64,000 nt of DNA, taken from the NCBI GenBank assembly GCA_963693305.1, contig OY855908.1, forward strand, positions 32,114,305-32,178,304, written 5' to 3'. Made by a program: the position numbers and the translations under genes. The notes beneath the pieces are model-generated. The model saw nothing but the letters and a program-made list of their open reading frames with translations. It had not been told where the DNA came from and did no database searches. Shown here piece by piece: positions 62,101 through 64,000 of the stretch. Within the stretch, counting starts at the first letter, position 1, and every line of letters begins with the position of its first letter. This DNA is from Meandrina meandrites (lineage: Eukaryota > Cnidaria > Anthozoa > Scleractinia > Meandrinidae).

Positions 62101-62630
62101 ATTGACAATCATCAATAATAATATTCACTATCTAAACTGCTAAGTTACCATTAAAAAAAACCAATGTTCTTAACTGAAACATAGTCTTTAACTTTTAGTT
62201 TCTACCAACAATTTCTGTTTCACATATAAATAATTTGATGATGGAAATTTTTTTGTGCTGTTTGTTTAGTAAAAAAAATGTAAGCACAGTTCAATTTTAC
62301 AGTGTCTTCAAACTTTCTCAGTTTGCAATAATTTGCAGTCATTTTATTGAAACATTTATGCTACAAATTCTAATACAAAACTATTGAGCAATTGATAAGA
62401 TGTAACCTTACTGCATTTGAATAATTCTCTTGGTCCATCATGTGTGTTATAATCTACATGAACTCCAAATGCAGCAATGAACAAAAAATACATCCAATGA
62501 ATTTCTACTTAGCTTTCTAAGTTTTTAATTTACCAAACTTATTTTCTTCTTATTGCAGAAGGAAAAGAAGGAGAAAGATGTAGTGGTGGACACTGATGTT
62601 GGGAGTGGAAGATCAATTCCCATAAGACAG
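50151..62630 (+). CDS. AGAP1: AGAP-type Arf GTPase-activating protein, 5' part (runs past the window)
   Basis: Exons 50151-50310, 53109-53173, 54133-54303, 54799-54943, 55391-55528, 61126-61343 and 62559-62630 join with correct phases (1, 0, 0, 1, 1, 0, 0) into 323 codons so far. Residues ~72-226 are the GTPase-like domain typical of the AGAP/centaurin-gamma family: P-loop GSSVSGKS (79-86), then [43 protein letters not shown] and [13 protein letters not shown] Ser/Thr/Pro-rich, basic linker follows ([17 protein letters not shown]), and the last exon ([10 protein letters not shown]) is the start of the split PH domain. The PH, Arf-GAP and ankyrin parts must lie beyond 64000. Family members act on Arf GTPases at endosomes and Golgi. 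Whether it is closest to AGAP1, 2 or 3 cannot be settled here; the symbol is nominal. Exon 1 (ATG 50151) has the AGAP-like start with SLYDLLEGI. Confidence 0.85.
50311..53108 (+). other. Intron 1 of AGAP
   Basis: 2.8 kb, AT-rich, with an older SINE at 52549-52760. No other feature recognised. Confidence 0.6.
52549..52760 (+). mobile_element. Diverged tRNA-derived SINE
   Basis: Starts 'gaggcacagtggcctaatggtt' (A box), has 'ctggggcgagccctgg' (decayed B box), then 'tgttcttgggcaagacac', 'aaatgggtaccgg' and 'gggggtaaccctgtgatgg', the body shared with 53480-53781. Confidence 0.75.
53480..53781 (+). mobile_element. tRNA-derived SINE with 9-base target duplication
   Basis: AATGGAAAT flanks it at 53471-53479 and 53782-53790. 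Head 'gaggcgtggtggcccaatgg', B-box 'caggtttgagccc', full body and 3' tail ending 'gggccacttggctcaaggctttacctttacc'. Intron 2 of AGAP. Confidence 0.85.
53883..53901. repeat. Poly-C tract
   Basis: Nineteen C residues, intron 2 of AGAP. Confidence 0.9.
54392..54408. repeat. Poly-C tract
   Basis: Seventeen C residues, intron 3 of AGAP. Confidence 0.9.
55048..55142. repeat. Dispersed repeat, copy B
   Basis: Relative of 14389-14485. Intron 4 of AGAP. Confidence 0.5.
55529..58206 (+). other. AGAP intron 5, first part
   Basis: Contains a poly-C (55633-55647) and a MITE end 'CCTTATTCGATGATTTAACATATAATA' (55878-55904) related to 10467-10562. The last few hundred bases are probably promoter and 5' UTR for the alternative first exon at 58207. 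Confidence 0.5.
58207..58273 (+). CDS. Alternative first exon 1b of AGAP
   Basis: ATG at 58207 opens [22 protein letters not shown] and ends phase 1 at 58273 before a strong GTAAGTG donor. The next AGAP acceptor (61125) is phase 1, so joining gives ...[13 protein letters not shown] in frame. This would make an isoform without the GTPase-like domain. The region just upstream lacks ATGs in good context for ~15 bases and is plausible 5' UTR. Confidence 0.5.
60176..60183 (+). promoter_or_regulatory. TATA box upstream of AGAP exon 1c
   Basis: TATATAAG, a strong TATA match, 121 bases before the ATG at 60297; a start site near 60210 would leave an ~90-base 5' UTR. Confidence 0.5.
60297..60354 (+). 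CDS. Alternative first exon 1c of AGAP
   Basis: ATG at 60297 opens [19 protein letters not shown] and ends phase 1 at 60354 before GTATGA. Joined to the 61126 exon it reads ...[14 protein letters not shown] in frame. With the TATA box at 60176 it forms a complete candidate internal promoter plus first exon. Confidence 0.5.
60746..60835 (+). mobile_element. SINE 3' fragment
   Basis: 'gctggggagtaccctgcgatggactagcatccc' and 'gggggagtagcaatactcctag' match the 3' half of the SINE family. Confidence 0.6.
61574..61791. mobile_element. 218-base MITE with perfect 14-base TIRs
   Basis: CAACCCTCCAAGTT and AACTTGGAGGGTTG at the ends; inside, several 'aattttagtcgcc' motifs in both directions. A partial relative is at 62857-62920. 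AGAP intron 6. Confidence 0.75.
61798..61938. mobile_element. 141-base foldback MITE
   Basis: ACAGTCAACTCTCTTTAAG at the left and AAAGAGAGTTGACTGT (with inner 'cttaaagaggtg') at the right. Immediately follows the MITE at 61574. Partial relative at 45188-45250. Confidence 0.75.
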
Positions 62631-63324
62631 GTAAATATATTATAAAATTATAATTATATATACAATATATTATATATTATAAATATATTGGATGTCGGTT
62701 GTTTTACCTACAAGATGATTCGCCTACAAATCGATTTGCCTACACTGTCACGCTTTTAGAACAAGGAATATACATGGTGTTTAACATGTATGGGCTCCAT
62801 ACATTGTAGTCACTCTCTGTCTAAGAGCCTACAGTTAATTCTTGGAATCAGTGCTACCAACCCTCCAAGCTGTGACTAAATTTTCGAAACAGGTTGCCAA
62901 CTTAGTGACCTGTGCTTCTAGGCATGAACATTATTTTTGCAGAAAAAATTAATAAGCCAAACAAATTTGACCGCAAAATGTTCCATTTCAACTACCCTAT
63001 TTCGTACTTATTTTGTGAATATTTACCAAACAGTAACCTGTGTGAACAAACAGATAGCCTTAGAGTTGGTGTAATCAAACTTAAAGCCATATCTTACAAT
63101 GATTTTGAATAAAAATTAATAAATCAAAACAGAACTCAAAACAGGTTGGTATGTTCGTTTGCGACAACAGACAATGTTATGGTACACATGTCAGCATTTG
63201 CCAGGGGCGTAGCTACCTGTATGCACATACGCATGTGCGTACCTGAAAAAAGTAAAAAATGAAACACTAAAATAAGCTAAAAATTTATGTACATGTATCA
63301 TGCTATCTGCGATACATACATATT

Positions 63325-63517
63325 GTGTGGTTCCAGAAAATATCCATACTCCCCCCCACAGAAGGGATTGGAAATTCCGGGGAGGATGGGGGGTCTCAAA
63401 GACCCCAAAATTTAAAGCAATGTATGAAGCTAAAATGGAATTTCCAGAGGGGTGGAGGGGGGTCATAGGGAAAATCCCTTCCGTAGGGGGGGGTATGGAT
63501 ATTTTCTGGAACCACAC
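63325..63517. mobile_element. Short deletion derivative of the GTGTGGTTCC TIR family
   Basis: GTGTGGTTCCAGAAAATATCC and GGATATTTTCTGGAACCACAC are the ends, with ATT on both sides (63322-63324, 63518-63520). Same ends as the 1 kb copies at 34132 and 36779, with only G/C-rich filler between. Confidence 0.85.
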
Positions 63518-63637
63518 ATTTATAAACATTAGGAATTAGACTTAAAATTGGGTCATTCTGAGTTTGTGGGAAGAAAGACAAAGGACTAGCTCTGTGGTTG
63601 TAACAAGAAACCGGCTAAATTGGCCATTTTCTGAATG

Positions 63638-63991
63638 AGCAGGGGACTGGGTACTAATATTTAAAATCAATTAAATTGAAAAATGGGGCCTGTCATCTGC
63701 AAGACCATCAAAACATTAGTAAGTTTACCAAATTTAAGAGTTATTAGTTAAACGCAAAGGCATGGTACACTTTTCAAAATCGCTAAAATAAGAGAGCTTA
63801 GTATGGACTGGAGGACCAATCCATACTAAGCTCTCTTATTTTAGCGATTTTGGATAGTGTACCATGCCTTTGCGTTTTAACCAATAACTCTTAAATTTAG
63901 TAAACTTACTAATGCTTGGATGCTCTTGCAGATGACCGGCCCCATTTTTCAATTTAATCTATCTTAAATATTAGTACCCAGTCCCCTCCTC
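63638..63991. repeat. ~354-base near-perfect palindrome
   Basis: Arms of about 170 bases meet at 'agcttagtatgga ctggaggaccaa tccatactaagct'. The outer ends read GAGCAGGGGACTGGGTACTAATAT and ATATTAGTACCCAGTCCCCTCCTC. No ORF of note. Probably a foldback element; it lies near the window end and its flanks are only partly visible. Confidence 0.85.
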
Positions 63992-64000
63992 GTTTAGAAC

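Noticed and set aside
63190..63240. hAT-like end 'CAGGGGCGTAGC'
   Set aside because: Only one end visible and no inverted partner or 8-base duplication found.

Overview
The window is intron-rich, repeat-dense animal DNA. Its content points to a cnidarian, most likely an anthozoan such as a stony coral. The evidence is: a tandem pair of bacterial-type CapA/PgsA genes (the poly-gamma-glutamate family known from stinging-cell animals) carrying animal-style introns and signal peptides; a secreted PAN-EGF-fibrinogen-like protein resembling coral skeletal-matrix predictions; and many short TIR/foldback elements and tRNA-derived SINEs. No name was looked up; calls rest on reading spliced exons, phases and motifs.

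Layout. 1-2.6 kb (minus): exons of an unrecognised coiled-coil/Cys-His protein. 3.3-4.1 kb: a decayed LINE tail and SINE pieces. 4.5-26.5 kb (plus): two tandem CapA/PgsA-like genes of seven exons with matching phases. Copy 1 (4815-13787) has a D-to-E change in its first metal-site motif and no usable donor after exon 4. Copy 2 (18601-25916) is open throughout (371 aa). A broken Ty3/gypsy pol (14834-16776, minus) and foldback elements separate them. 27.8-31.5 kb (minus): a two-exon secreted PAN-EGF-fibrinogen-like gene of 388 aa. 32.8-43.0 kb (plus): a complete 16-exon CFAP210/CCDC173-like ciliary gene (549 aa) with an X-box-like site just upstream; its introns hold a SINE, two near-identical ~1 kb TIR elements and a foldback. 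43.4-45.1 kb: a tandem ~0.8 kb non-genic duplication. 47.7-48.8 kb (minus): a 175-aa orphan ORF beside a truncated, nonsense-mutated paralogue. 50.2-62.6 kb (plus, running off the right side): the 5' half of an AGAP-type Arf-GAP gene, with the GTPase-like domain and two further phase-compatible first exons that would give shorter isoforms. 63.6-64.0 kb: a ~354 bp near-perfect palindrome.

The genes do not form one pathway. The CapA pair is the clearest functional unit (a proposed poly-gamma-glutamate role in nematocysts), CFAP210 belongs to motile cilia, AGAP to Arf/endosome trafficking, and the PAN-EGF protein to the extracellular matrix.
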